Source: a virus. From it: a stretch of 41,763 bases of DNA. A program made the translations under genes and the position numbers. This document shows positions 1-7,160 of the stretch, piece after piece; the first letter of the stretch is position 1, and every line of letters begins with the position of its first letter. The notes under the pieces are model-generated. The model saw nothing but the letters and a program-made list of their open reading frames with translations, did not search any database and was not told the DNA's origin. The stretch covers positions 1 through 41,763 of IMG/VR virus record IMGVR_UViG_3300005563_000055. One strand, 5' to 3'.

Positions 1-150
1 GTACCTCCGTGGGTGGCCTACCCTTCAAAAGTTCATGCAAGCTCGATACTTGGTGCTTATCTTTTGTCAAACGGTGTCGATTCAACTCATCCGGCATTAA
101 AAATTCACAGAGCCATTAAAACTTTGTTTGCTAAAATTGGTCTGCCGTGA
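1..150 (+). CDS. C-terminal end of an unidentified protein (partial)
   Basis: An open frame runs from the first base to a TGA at 148-150 and gives 49 residues ending in HRAIKTLFAKIGLP. The composition is protein-like, with hydrophobic and basic residues in helical spacing. The start lies outside the window, so neither length nor family can be judged. It converges with the leftward block. If the sequence is a circular or permuted genome it would lie just downstream of the phosphoesterase at the right edge, but that gene is in a different frame, so a direct join would not be in phase. I do not recognise the product. Confidence 0.4.
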   Translation, partial: VPPWVAYPSKVHASSILGAYLLSNGVDSTHPALKIHRAIKTLFAKIGLP

Positions 151-307
151 CGGTGAACCCGTAGGCGCGGCAGGTGTTCTGGTTGAAATCATGGCGCATA
201 TGTTTTTGCGTGTCTCTGTATCCCAATCTCTCCACGCAAACTAGACGGACTTCATTAAGGGCATGTCCGGCCCAAACAATCAACCAAGACAACAAAAACC
301 ATATCAA
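131..307 (-). CDS. Small protein with N-terminal membrane segment, TTG start
   Basis: A 58-residue frame on the minus strand starts at a TTG and ends with TAG. Residues 2-14 are strongly hydrophobic and Trp-rich (IWFLLSWLIVWAG), then a soluble basic tail with two Cys follows. The layout fits a single-pass membrane or signal-anchored peptide. It lies 31 bases downstream of the preceding leftward gene and continues that block. No ATG or clear ribosome site is present, and its last 20 bases overlap the plus-strand partial gene. Coding is suggested only by amino-acid texture. Confidence 0.35.
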   Translation of the reverse strand: MIWFLLSWLIVWAGHALNEVRLVCVERLGYRDTQKHMRHDFNQNTCRAYGFTVTADQF

Positions 308-338
308 TTCTCATTTAAAATTGCAAGGGGAATTTTAG

Positions 339-650
339 TCAAACTGGTTGTTCAAGTTCGTATTCGTAAACTTGGAATGGTGTTTTTCCCTTTCCAATTC
401 GCCAGACCTTGCCTTTGTCGCCTCTGAAATAGAAGTATTCGCGTTCAGCCCATTCCCGATAAGCGTAACCAATCTTCACGCGGCTTGGTTTGAATTTATG
501 CTTTGGATTCCGCGCAAGCACCAACTCACGCAGAATCTTCGGCCAGTCGGTGCTGAAACAAACGGCGATTGATAACAGCATTCCGTCTTGGCTGGTCCAG
601 AACTCCATGCCATTCACAAACTCTTTTTTGAATCGTTTTTCCAGTGTCAT
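339..650 (-). CDS. Hypothetical protein, aromatic-rich, 103 aa
   Basis: The protein is 103 residues, basic, and rich in Tyr, Trp and Phe, with a central run of charged and aromatic residues (REWAEREYFYFRGDKGKVW). No membrane segment or known motif is visible. Its ATG overlaps the TGA of the upstream gene by four bases (ATGA), the arrangement repeated along this operon, which supports the start and suggests translational coupling. It is near the distal end of the leftward transcript. The function is not recognised. Confidence 0.65.
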   Translation of the reverse strand: MTLEKRFKKEFVNGMEFWTSQDGMLLSIAVCFSTDWPKILRELVLARNPKHKFKPSRVKIGYAYREWAEREYFYFRGDKGKVWRIGKGKTPFQVYEYELEQPV

Positions 651-859
651 ATTTTCTTACGTGTTGTCAGGGGATAGTCGCCTTTGATTATTGAGTTTGT
701 TGTTTCTGGAAGATGTTCTGTAAAATACGAATTTGTCCCTTTAAAAACCAGATATTCATTCGTATGAGCCACGCCATTTGAATAAGTGATGATTGGAAAG
801 TTTGTATCAGCCAATGCACACAAACAAACCAAGCATCCGATTAGAATTAGGGGTTTCAT
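647..859 (-). CDS. Small exported protein with signal peptide
   Basis: A 70-residue protein begins with a short basic start, then a hydrophobic stretch (residues 3-17) ending in a plausible signal-peptidase site after CALA. The LIGC at residues 6-9 resembles a lipobox but sits too early to be convincing. The mature part is short, polar and Thr/Asn-rich. Export to the periplasm or cell surface is the only inference offered; it could be a superinfection or envelope-modifying peptide. Both ends overlap their neighbours by ATGA junctions. Confidence 0.6.
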   Translation of the reverse strand: MKPLILIGCLVCLCALADTNFPIITYSNGVAHTNEYLVFKGTNSYFTEHLPETTNSIIKGDYPLTTRKKI

Positions 860-1017
860 TTAGACAGCCTTTCAATTTGGGCAAGGTGCCAAGCCTCGCG
901 GCTAACATTCCAAGCGCGGATTTTAAATGTTCCGTAGCCCTGTTCGCATTTATGCGCGGCCATTGCATTATGGTATCCAGCCCTTCGGCGATGCCACCAG
1001 ATAAACAACGCTTTCAT
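856..1017 (-). CDS. Hypothetical 53-aa protein
   Basis: This small frame starts MKALFIWWHRRAG and ends with a TGA that overlaps the next ATG by four bases. Its own ATG overlaps the upstream stop in the same way, so it sits in an unbroken chain of tightly coupled tiny genes. It has several His and a Cys (HNAMAAHKCEQG) that could bind metal, and a basic C-terminus. No family is recognised. The double ATGA junction is the main support for coding. Confidence 0.5.
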   Translation of the reverse strand: MKALFIWWHRRRAGYHNAMAAHKCEQGYGTFKIRAWNVSREAWHLAQIERLSK

Positions 1018-1181
1018 CTCGCACCCCTTTCCTTAGACCTGATTTGGTCATTTTGTTTTCTAGCATGTTTCACAAGTCTTGTGTGTTCTAATTTTGATAT
1101 ACCGCAACGCATACAAGTCCCGATAGCGAAAGCGTGGTTGCCTCCGTTGAGACACTTGGTTGATAATAGTTCTGGTTTCAT
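1014..1181 (-). CDS. Small zinc-ribbon-like protein, 55 aa
   Basis: The 55-residue product has Cys10, His16 and a CMRCG pair, giving a C..H..CxxC set typical of very small phage zinc ribbons. The C-terminal third is strongly basic (ARKQNDQIRSKERGAR) and could contact nucleic acid. The start has a purine-rich GAGGAG-type ribosome site a few bases upstream, one of the clearer ones in this block. It overlaps the neighbouring genes at both ends by ATGA junctions. Metal binding is inferred from spacing only. Confidence 0.5.
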   Translation of the reverse strand: MKPELLSTKCLNGGNHAFAIGTCMRCGISKLEHTRLVKHARKQNDQIRSKERGAR

Positions 1182-1330
1182 GGTTGTTTTTCTCCTCTAA
1201 AAATCAGGTATATAACAAGTAAGCATAGTGGATAGGCCATAGATAGCAGCATCCCATGGAATAGTTTTCCCTCCTCGAAATGCCACCGAATCATGTCGTT
1301 TGTTTCTCGTATGTATTTCATAACTTCCAT
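1178..1330 (-). CDS. Small single-pass membrane protein, 50 aa
   Basis: Starting at the ATG 13 bases after the previous stop, the product is 50 residues. A polar N-terminal half (about 27 residues) is followed by one membrane segment (GMLLSMAYPLCLLVIYLIF) and a short basic tail RGEKQP, suggesting an anchor with the tail in the cytoplasm. A longer in-frame version exists but would overlap the upstream gene by over 130 bases, so the short form is preferred. Holin, host-takeover or immunity roles are possible, but nothing decides between them. Confidence 0.5.
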   Translation of the reverse strand: MEVMKYIRETNDMIRWHFEEGKLFHGMLLSMAYPLCLLVIYLIFRGEKQP

Positions 1331-1343
1331 TTGCTTTGGTCTT

Positions 1344-1769
1344 TTAGGCGCGTTGAGGAATAAAACGATGAAGTGCGGTTGGCCCAAAATCTTCTGGCCT
1401 AAGCTCGCGCTGATAAGCCCACCATTCGCGGCAGGCGTCTTTGAAGTTAAAAACAGAATATGGCAGATTGTGTTCAACCAATCTCAGGCTTGAAAGCATG
1501 CATGCGGGGCATCCATCGTGATAATTCTTTAAAGATGAAATGGTGAACATCTTGCCCTCATTAACATTTTCGTGAGGATTATATTTCAACAGAATCTTTC
1601 TTGCGCCAGAAATGGGCTTTGGGGAAGTGCCGTTAATTTCGCACATTTTGCATTTTCTTTTTGGATTTGCAGTGCAGTGCTCTTCGTGCTTAATCATTAA
1701 GGATTTAAAAAACCTTCTTTTGCCGCAATGGTCACAATAATGAACGGTTACAGTTTTAGATTTCATCAT
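1344..1769 (-). CDS. Cys/His-rich zinc-finger-like protein
   Basis: About 141 residues. Near the N-terminus Cys12, Cys15, His28 and His31/Cys32 resemble a C2H2-type finger, followed by a second pair CKMC and a later CPAC. The C-terminal half has aromatic and acidic patches. Two ATGs in a row are possible starts. The first overlaps the upstream TGA by one base (TGATG); the second has better spacing to an AAGGA. A DNA-binding or protein-bridging role is inferred from the metal-site pattern; no family name is given. Confidence 0.65.
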   Translation of the reverse strand: MMKSKTVTVHYCDHCGKRRFFKSLMIKHEEHCTANPKRKCKMCEINGTSPKPISGARKILLKYNPHENVNEGKMFTISSLKNYHDGCPACMLSSLRLVEHNLPYSVFNFKDACREWWAYQRELRPEDFGPTALHRFIPQRA

Positions 1770-1954
1770 CAATCCTTTTTGTTCAGTTGTTTTAGTTTTT
1801 GTCTGTAGATTCTGTTATAGGCCGCGCTTCCAAGCTGTTTAAAGCTGATACCCGTCCATCTAGGCTGAATCAATGCCGGAGGCGACTTCAAAGCGCGATA
1901 TTGGCGAAAGTATTCGCGTTCCCCCAGTTGCTTGATGGATAGGCCGGTTTTCAT
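1769..1954 (-). CDS. Small protein made of two related ~20-residue repeats
   Basis: The 61-residue product contains two similar units, GLSIKQLGEREYFRQYRALK and GISFKQLGSAAYNRIYRQKL, separated by about ten residues. The shared pattern is G-[LI]-S-x-KQLG-x3-Y-x-R-x-YR. The repeat resembles short basic helices and could bind nucleic acid or a partner twice, but I know of no named family. The gene overlaps the upstream stop by ATGA and the downstream start by TGATG, placing it firmly in the operon. Confidence 0.6.
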   Translation of the reverse strand: MKTGLSIKQLGEREYFRQYRALKSPPALIQPRWTGISFKQLGSAAYNRIYRQKLKQLNKKD

Positions 1955-2358
1955 TGTAATTGTTTCAGGTTACGTATCGAATCAGCTAAAAATTCAGCCG
2001 ATACTTTTACTGGTGGTTTTATTGGCTGTTCATCTGCTCTACGGGCTTCAAATAATGCCTGCTCTTTAGGCGTCCTAGTCTTGTTCTTCATGCGCGTTTG
2101 CGCTTCTGTGGCTAGGGACAATAAATCGTTAAAACGCGGCAAATCATCCAATAACTTAGACAGCCTCAATGAATGTTTGTAATCATTCTTTCCGTTTTCG
2201 CGTTGGATGTATCTAACCACCAACTCCATATCAGCCTCGCTAAATGATTTCAAAAACTCCCACGCTTGACGCTCGTAAAGATTCGGCCTTGCCTGACCAT
2301 TGGTTAGCGAGTTGAATTTATTAACAAGGGATTCGATTGATTGCGAGACGGGCATCAT
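1951..2358 (-). CDS. Hypothetical helical protein, 135 aa
   Basis: A 135-residue, mostly helical, charged protein without Cys. Residues 30-75 look like a compact helical bundle (ERQAWEFLKSF, then ADMELVVRYIQRENG), and a basic linker leads to a C-terminal amphipathic helix. In similar phage operons, helical proteins of this size can be replication or loader accessories, but no motif allows that here. Two adjacent ATGs are present; the first gives an ATGA overlap with the upstream gene. Confidence 0.6.
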   Translation of the reverse strand: MMPVSQSIESLVNKFNSLTNGQARPNLYERQAWEFLKSFSEADMELVVRYIQRENGKNDYKHSLRLSKLLDDLPRFNDLLSLATEAQTRMKNKTRTPKEQALFEARRADEQPIKPPVKVSAEFLADSIRNLKQLQ

Positions 2359-2549
2359 AGCTTTTGAATGATTTGTGTGGTTACGGGCAAGACAATCCGA
2401 TAATCTGACACCTCGCCGAACTGGAAAGCGTCAACTTCGGTTATCACACTAACTTTCTTTTCGTTTTTGTCCATATAGATTAGCTGTCCGTTGTTTCGCT
2501 TTGATGCGCTTAAGGCATTGTCTAAGATTGCTATTTCATCAGGCGTCAC
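2355..2549 (-). CDS. Hypothetical 64-aa protein, GTG start
   Basis: The product is a small mixed alpha/beta protein (64 residues) ending in a beta-rich half (VSDYRIVLPVTTQIIQKL). It begins at GTG, with an AGGGA-type ribosome site about eight bases upstream inside the end of the preceding gene, which it overlaps by 11 bases. No domain is recognised. Position directly after the PAPS-reductase-family gene suggests it belongs to the same transcriptional unit. Confidence 0.55.
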   Translation of the reverse strand: MTPDEIAILDNALSASKRNNGQLIYMDKNEKKVSVITEVDAFQFGEVSDYRIVLPVTTQIIQKL

Positions 2550-3741
2550 AAGTCTTTCCCTTTTTCATTGCTACATATTTGGAATAAGCCTCGCTCTTTG
2601 GTTGCGTTAATCCAAGCCCTTTGCACCAGTGGTCATTTCGTAGAATAACCTTACATAAACGCCTCCAAGACGGTGCCCAGTGCTTGTTTTCCAGAACCAG
2701 CGGGGCCTCATCGGGGATGCCATTAACATACCCGCGCCCCTTCCAGCCCGAAATGAATGTTGAAAACTTCTTAACAAAATGGTCTCTGGTTTTTGGGGGC
2801 AGTGTGTTCAAAAGCAAGTTGCAAAAGCTTTTCCAAGTGTGTCCGGCTGGTTTTGAAATTTTATTGTAGCCGTTTATGTTGCCGTTTTCTTCAATGTATA
2901 ATGCCCCGCTATTCGCGCCAGAAACCCGCTTAACGAGCTTGAACCATGTTTGAGGCTCTAGGATATGGTAAAGCCACAATCCGCGCCGCTGGTCATCGCC
3001 ATAGGGCTGGCAAAGCCTCATTTGACTAATACTTAATCCTGCCAAATGCATCTTGTCGTAAATCTGGTTATGCGGCTTTCCGGTCTTGCCGTGGTATCGC
3101 CAAACATCTTCGGTTTTCCAATCGTAAATCGGATAGATGTTATATAATCCATCCTCAACTTTGGTTGTGAACAGTTTTCCGCCGTGACATTCTTTCTTTT
3201 TGCTGGCAACTGTGCGGAAACGGTTCAGGCTTTCATCGGCTCGAATACCCACAAATCCGCAAGCTGGTTCTCCTTTTCCATACCACAGCCCAAACAATAC
3301 CATAAATTCCTCAAACTCCATGCGCGGTTGAAAGAAGTCGAAAAAATTAACATCGGATATGACACCCTCGCGCTTTGGCATTTCCCGCACCCATTCAGTG
3401 TCCGGCTCCCAACAGCACCAACGCGGGTTAAATGCGCTCACAGCGTTGCGCAGCAGCATTGGCAAGCAGACCCAATGCAATTCAATATTGTCTTTGTAAA
3501 GTTCTGCCATATGTTCGGCGTGCTCAATTGTCTGTGCGTATTGCGCTTCTAGGTCTATCAGCAAAACCCCTACCTTGCGATTGCGTTTGATTGCCTCGTC
3601 CATTACCAAATGAAACATCACGCTTGAATCTTTGCCACCAGAAAAGCTGACATAAATGCGTTTAAAATTATCAAAAGCATATCTCACGCGCTCCTGTGCG
3701 GCTGTCAAAACGTCCTTGTCTCTATATCGTTTGATTCCCAT
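2539..3741 (-). CDS. PAPS-reductase-family protein, IbrA-like (DUF3440 type)
   Basis: The 400-residue product carries an N-type ATP pyrophosphatase P-loop, SGGKDSS, at residues 34-40, followed by HLVMDEA and a Cys/Trp-rich segment (RWCCWEPDTEW). This is the architecture of the IbrA/DUF3440 branch of the phosphoadenosine-phosphosulfate reductase superfamily, and the length is typical. IbrA is known with IbrB as a co-activator of immunoglobulin-binding (eib) genes in E. coli, but its chemistry is unknown. The neighbouring ParB-N gene at 4165-4932 is the IbrB-like partner. In a phage early operon a role in nucleotide or DNA modification, or in gene control, is plausible but is inference. Confidence 0.85.
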   Translation of the reverse strand: MGIKRYRDKDVLTAAQERVRYAFDNFKRIYVSFSGGKDSSVMFHLVMDEAIKRNRKVGVLLIDLEAQYAQTIEHAEHMAELYKDNIELHWVCLPMLLRNAVSAFNPRWCCWEPDTEWVREMPKREGVISDVNFFDFFQPRMEFEEFMVLFGLWYGKGEPACGFVGIRADESLNRFRTVASKKKECHGGKLFTTKVEDGLYNIYPIYDWKTEDVWRYHGKTGKPHNQIYDKMHLAGLSISQMRLCQPYGDDQRRGLWLYHILEPQTWFKLVKRVSGANSGALYIEENGNINGYNKISKPAGHTWKSFCNLLLNTLPPKTRDHFVKKFSTFISGWKGRGYVNGIPDEAPLVLENKHWAPSWRRLCKVILRNDHWCKGLGLTQPKSEAYSKYVAMKKGKTCDA

Positions 3742-3742
3742 A

Positions 3743-4165
3743 TCAATAAAGGTTTGCTTCGGTTTTAGATTGCGCCTGTTCGTAGGTTAATTGCGTCTCG
3801 CCTTTGGATTTTAACCACTGATTCAACGCCCAAAGCGCGGTTAAGTCTGCTTCTTTTTGCTTCTCTAATGTCAGCAAATGAAATCCCCCACGATAAGCTG
3901 ATGGCAATTTAAGCGCATAGCAGGCCGACGCTTGCCCTAGCCATGCAATCCGGTTCATGTTTTCGTTGCTTAGATAATGTTCACATGAATTTTTCCAATA
4001 GGAAATGACGCCAGCCAAAGCCTCTTTAAATCGCCCCGTGTCTGCCAAGAAATCCGCATATTGCTTCTCTAGTTCCTCTTTTGGCAAATCAGAATCAGCT
4101 TTGTCGTTGTAGAAACCAGCCGGATAACATTCCCATTTTTCCCAAGTATGGTAAATACGCTTCAT
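3743..4165 (-). CDS. Hypothetical protein between IbrA- and IbrB-like genes
   Basis: A 140-residue, Trp- and Tyr-rich protein starting MKRIYHTWEKWECYPAGF. It looks helical, with no metal or nucleotide motif. It overlaps the stop of the IbrB-like gene by one base (TAATG) and ends one base before the IbrA-like start, so the three are a tight cassette. Similar short inserts beginning with a Trp/Tyr-rich TWEKWECYPAGF-like segment seem familiar from phage IbrAB-type loci, but I cannot name a family. A structural or accessory role in that cassette is inferred from position. Confidence 0.65.
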   Translation of the reverse strand: MKRIYHTWEKWECYPAGFYNDKADSDLPKEELEKQYADFLADTGRFKEALAGVISYWKNSCEHYLSNENMNRIAWLGQASACYALKLPSAYRGGFHLLTLEKQKEADLTALWALNQWLKSKGETQLTYEQAQSKTEANLY

Positions 4166-4932
4166 TAGTCCTCCAATTTAACCTCATCGGTTTCAATGAA
4201 ATCTTCAACATCCCACGACTTGCTAAAGTCAGCATCTTTGAACATTTCAGCTAGCCCAGTTATTTGGCATAAGCGCAAAACCTCATCGCTATCCATGCCA
4301 AGATTTTTTGCAATTTTTTCGTCTGACCAGTTGCGCCGCTTAAGCTCAATCACAATATCGGACATGGCATCAACCTTGTGTTTGCCTCTGGCGCGATTAT
4401 GGCGAATTGTAGAGGCTATTCTGTCTCCCTTATCAGTGCGGGTCTCGTTTATCTCGACAACTGGCAAGTAGCCATGAATGCGGGTCGCCACTTCGGGGCA
4501 TTCTTTGCCGACTCGATTTCGGTGGAAACCGTCTACAACTTCGTGGTGATTATTTTCTTTGAACGTCACGATTGGTTGAGTGTAGCCATCCTCAAGGATA
4601 GAAACTTTAAGAAGCTCCATCTCAGGTGGTGCTACTGCGTTTGGATTATAATCGTTACTTTTTACACCTTGCGCTGGATACCATAGAACGCAATCCACTG
4701 GCTCCGCATGAAAAGGTGAAATCTTGTGAAGGTCGCGCTTAATCTCATTAATGGCTTCAATCTTTTCAGCAAGTGGTAACTTAGAGATTCTTTCAGTCAG
4801 TATTGCTAAATCAACATTCATATTCGTTGCACAAGGAGAAATTCCAGCCTGTGTGTGCAACGGCTTTTGCAAGCTGATTCCGATTGAGTGCGGATTCACA
4901 GGCTGGAATAAGTTTATTTGTTCGTTGCACAT
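4165..4932 (-). CDS. ParB N-terminal-domain protein, IbrB-like
   Basis: 255 residues. The central ParB/Srx-type domain is clear: SILEDGYTQPIVTF, then EVVDGFHRNRVGK, where DGFHR (134-138) is the equivalent of the ParB GERR-type box. A C-terminal helix-turn-helix-like segment around residues 198-228 (WSDEKIAKNLGMDSDEVLRL) follows. IbrB proteins have this layout and work with IbrA. ParB-N domains bind or hydrolyse nucleotides (CTP in chromosomal ParB), so a nucleotide-dependent DNA-binding role is reasonable. Start choice is uncertain; a second ATG at codon 38 is possible. Sixteen bases separate it from the clamp gene. Confidence 0.85.
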   Translation of the reverse strand: MCNEQINLFQPVNPHSIGISLQKPLHTQAGISPCATNMNVDLAILTERISKLPLAEKIEAINEIKRDLHKISPFHAEPVDCVLWYPAQGVKSNDYNPNAVAPPEMELLKVSILEDGYTQPIVTFKENNHHEVVDGFHRNRVGKECPEVATRIHGYLPVVEINETRTDKGDRIASTIRHNRARGKHKVDAMSDIVIELKRRNWSDEKIAKNLGMDSDEVLRLCQITGLAEMFKDADFSKSWDVEDFIETDEVKLED

Positions 4933-4948
4933 AGGAACACTATCAAAA

Positions 4949-6010
4949 CTAACTTTTCACTTCAACTGTTTTCGCAATCATCTTAGCCGAACAAACCAGC
5001 AAATTGCCTGATTCAATGAACAGAGCATTATCAGAGTAAGAGAATTTTGCCTTTTCCTCTTTAATGGCCTTTAGACAGCGGGACAGGTTTTGACAATGAA
5101 TGCCTAGTTTCAAATCTTTAAACTTGCCCTCAAACTCGTTTTCAATCTGTGTTTCGGCAGAAGTGAAGCCAAGCCACAAACCAGTTTTAGAGAATACCAT
5201 TTGGGCATTGGCTGATATGTCTCCATTGGCAACTGCCAGACATGCCTCTAATGTCTCTATGATTGGTTTTAAGGCAGTTTCACCAATGGGATGGCGTTCC
5301 GTCCCCAAGAAGCCTGCCGTGTTTGGATACGGGCAATCTAGGAGCTTGCAGATATATTCACCATCAGCATGGGCAACCTTGGCAGTCCGCTCGCTTAGAT
5401 GAAATTCAGCATCTTTCCGCTCAAGATGAATAGAAATATCACAAGCCATTGAAATGGGTATAGCACACTCGAAATCAGGGCCGATGATGGCTTCGCAATA
5501 GGCACCAGCACAACGCCCATTTGTGCCCTCAACATAAAGCTCTTTCGCTTTGGACATAAAATGTATGGCCGCTCGCGTGATATTCTCATGCTTGGCATCA
5601 GGAGCGAATTTAACCGCATTGATAGCCGTTGCCAGACTGGAAACATTCACGCCTTGAACACTATATTTGGCATCAGGAAACTTAGGAAACTCCTCCGCAC
5701 TCATAGTAGCCAATTTCATCACCGATTTGCCGTGTTTTATGATGATATGGTTTCCGTCTTTGGTGATGGTCACATATTCACCGCCAATAGCAGATTCAAA
5801 GTGTTTAAAATTGACACAAATTGGCTCAAGTTTTTCGTCTGATTCAACCCGTTCAACTTGCCATGAATCCAAGTCGCTTGCGGTGATTGAAAGATTAGCT
5901 CCATCGCTTTCAAGTTTGATGCAATGAAGGATTGGCATTGTTGTCCTGCCCGAACTGATTCCGCGCAGACGGGTTAATGCTTCTTTTAGGGGTTTAGTTG
6001 TGATTTTCAT
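4949..6010 (-). CDS. dnaN: DNA polymerase III beta sliding-clamp homologue
   Basis: 353 residues, close to the usual beta-clamp length (about 365-380). The N-terminal signature is typical: MPILHCIKLESDGANLSITA followed by SDLDSWQVER, and later repeats of the three-domain fold include FSKTGLWLGFTSAETQIENEF. The clamp encircles DNA and tethers polymerases and other clamp-binding proteins. No phage DNA polymerase or clamp loader is seen in the window, so it may recruit host polymerase III or compete with the host clamp. Its ATG overlaps the upstream stop by one base (TAATG). Confidence 0.88.
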   Translation of the reverse strand: MKITTKPLKEALTRLRGISSGRTTMPILHCIKLESDGANLSITASDLDSWQVERVESDEKLEPICVNFKHFESAIGGEYVTITKDGNHIIIKHGKSVMKLATMSAEEFPKFPDAKYSVQGVNVSSLATAINAVKFAPDAKHENITRAAIHFMSKAKELYVEGTNGRCAGAYCEAIIGPDFECAIPISMACDISIHLERKDAEFHLSERTAKVAHADGEYICKLLDCPYPNTAGFLGTERHPIGETALKPIIETLEACLAVANGDISANAQMVFSKTGLWLGFTSAETQIENEFEGKFKDLKLGIHCQNLSRCLKAIKEEKAKFSYSDNALFIESGNLLVCSAKMIAKTVEVKS

Positions 6011-6438
6011 TATTCAACAGATGGTGGATTAAGCTGATATTCCGTGTGTCTGGTTTTACCATTAGATACGTCTTTGACCTTTACAATGTTGTGACCTTGA
6101 GCGCGGAGCCTGCTAATCTCACGCGAGAATGAGGCGCACCAGCCATTTGGCTTGCCGCTGCCGATGCGAGACAGTTCAGGCATGGCAACTGGAACAAGCG
6201 AGGCTTGCAATGCGGCTAATATTCGCTTCGCCTTGGCAGAACTTTCTGAATGTTTTGATTTTGTCTTTGGGGGGCATTCTTTGCGGGCATAAGTTGTCGT
6301 CACTTTATCTCCATCCATTTCGGTTGCGATTGGATAGATAACAAGTCTTTCGCCGCCAAGATTAAGTATTCGGGTTATCTTGTACGGCTTAACACGACTA
6401 TGCGCCGCCCTTAGAGATGCGTCATTGTGTGGATTCAT
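6010..6438 (-). CDS. Winged-helix-like protein, 142 aa
   Basis: The C-terminal 45 residues have the pattern of a compact winged helix found in many phage proteins: NGWCASFSREISRLRAQGH, then a beta wing with NGKTRHTEYQL. The N-terminal half is basic and beta-rich. A good GGAGA ribosome site lies eight to nine bases before the ATG. It directly precedes the clamp gene with a one-base overlap. DNA binding, for example as a replication initiator accessory or regulator, is inferred from the fold pattern only. Confidence 0.65.
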   Translation of the reverse strand: MNPHNDASLRAAHSRVKPYKITRILNLGGERLVIYPIATEMDGDKVTTTYARKECPPKTKSKHSESSAKAKRILAALQASLVPVAMPELSRIGSGKPNGWCASFSREISRLRAQGHNIVKVKDVSNGKTRHTEYQLNPPSVE

Positions 6439-6474
6439 ATAAAATTCTCCGTCTGGTTATTTTTCATGGGGTGG

Positions 6475-6726
6475 TTAGTCTAAAATGTCAACTGGTGAAT
6501 AGCTGTAGCGAACGCCGCTATAATCGCATTGCATTCCCTTGTCGTGTTCGTTTGCTCCGTCCGGCAAAGAATAGTGGCCATGTTCGGCTAATAATTCATT
6601 TGCCCTAAGCGTGGCGTGTTGCACATGGGCTTGCGCGGCCATTTCAGAATAATAAGCCGCAACATTCCATTCACGATGGTCTGAATACTCGCCAGTTGAA
6701 CCTTGGATTACATAAATGATTTTCAT
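6475..6726 (-). CDS. Small conserved phage-type protein with GEYSD motif
   Basis: 83 residues beginning MKIIYVIQGSTGEYSDHREW, then NVAAYYSEMAAQAHV. The pattern of a short beta strand, GEYSD, a Trp, a second strand AAY and an E..A..H helix recurs in small uncharacterised phage proteins that often sit in early operons. The fold is probably a small alpha/beta unit. The function is not known. An AAGGA about eight bases before the ATG supports the start. It follows the VRR-NUC gene by three bases. Confidence 0.65.
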   Translation of the reverse strand: MKIIYVIQGSTGEYSDHREWNVAAYYSEMAAQAHVQHATLRANELLAEHGHYSLPDGANEHDKGMQCDYSGVRYSYSPVDILD

Positions 6727-6729
6727 ACT

Positions 6730-7134
6730 CTATTTCCTTGTTTCAGGGGTTATGGTTTCGTTGTTAATAAACTGCAAAAATTGAGACATTGAAAAAATAG
6801 TTTCATACTTATGCCCTAATGCTAACAGAACATGCCGCATAATAGTTTGTTCGGGTGACAGCTTGCCGCCTTTGCGCTTGATTTCACAAAACAATGTCAC
6901 TCCATTCGGCGCACATATCACAAAATCAGGACAGCCAATGTTATTAGTTGCGCGTTTATCAGTCCTGCTATGAATGTAATAATATCTGCGCCGTTTTAGC
7001 TCTGCTTCAATCTGTGAATGAAGCTCGCTCTCTTTGCCAATCCACGGCGATTCCGGCTTATCCTCTTTCATCCTCGCGTTAAAAACCTTGGCGTTATGCT
7101 GGTTGACTTCGGATAATGTTAAACGATTCCCCAT
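6730..7134 (-). CDS. VRR-NUC domain nuclease
   Basis: 134 residues. A PD-(D/E)xK core is visible: an N-terminal helix with Glu (ESELHSQIEAELKRR), CPDF with Asp70, and CEIKRKGGKLSPEQ with Glu84 and Lys86, followed by a helix and a final strand. The KxGxLSPxQ ending of the core is the VRR-NUC signature. These nucleases resolve or trim branched DNA. In phages they usually accompany recombinases, which matches RecT in the same operon. Length is standard for a stand-alone VRR-NUC protein. Confidence 0.85.
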   Translation of the reverse strand: MGNRLTLSEVNQHNAKVFNARMKEDKPESPWIGKESELHSQIEAELKRRRYYYIHSRTDKRATNNIGCPDFVICAPNGVTLFCEIKRKGGKLSPEQTIMRHVLLALGHKYETIFSMSQFLQFINNETITPETRK

Positions 7135-7160
7135 ACTTTTATTTTAATGTTTGCGGGTGG

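Noticed and set aside
1-150. Join of the left-edge frame to the cut phosphoesterase at the right edge (circular genome)
   Set aside because: In a direct join the phosphoesterase continues in a different frame (about 33 more residues to a stop), so the left-edge frame would not be its C-terminus; the genome form cannot be decided here.
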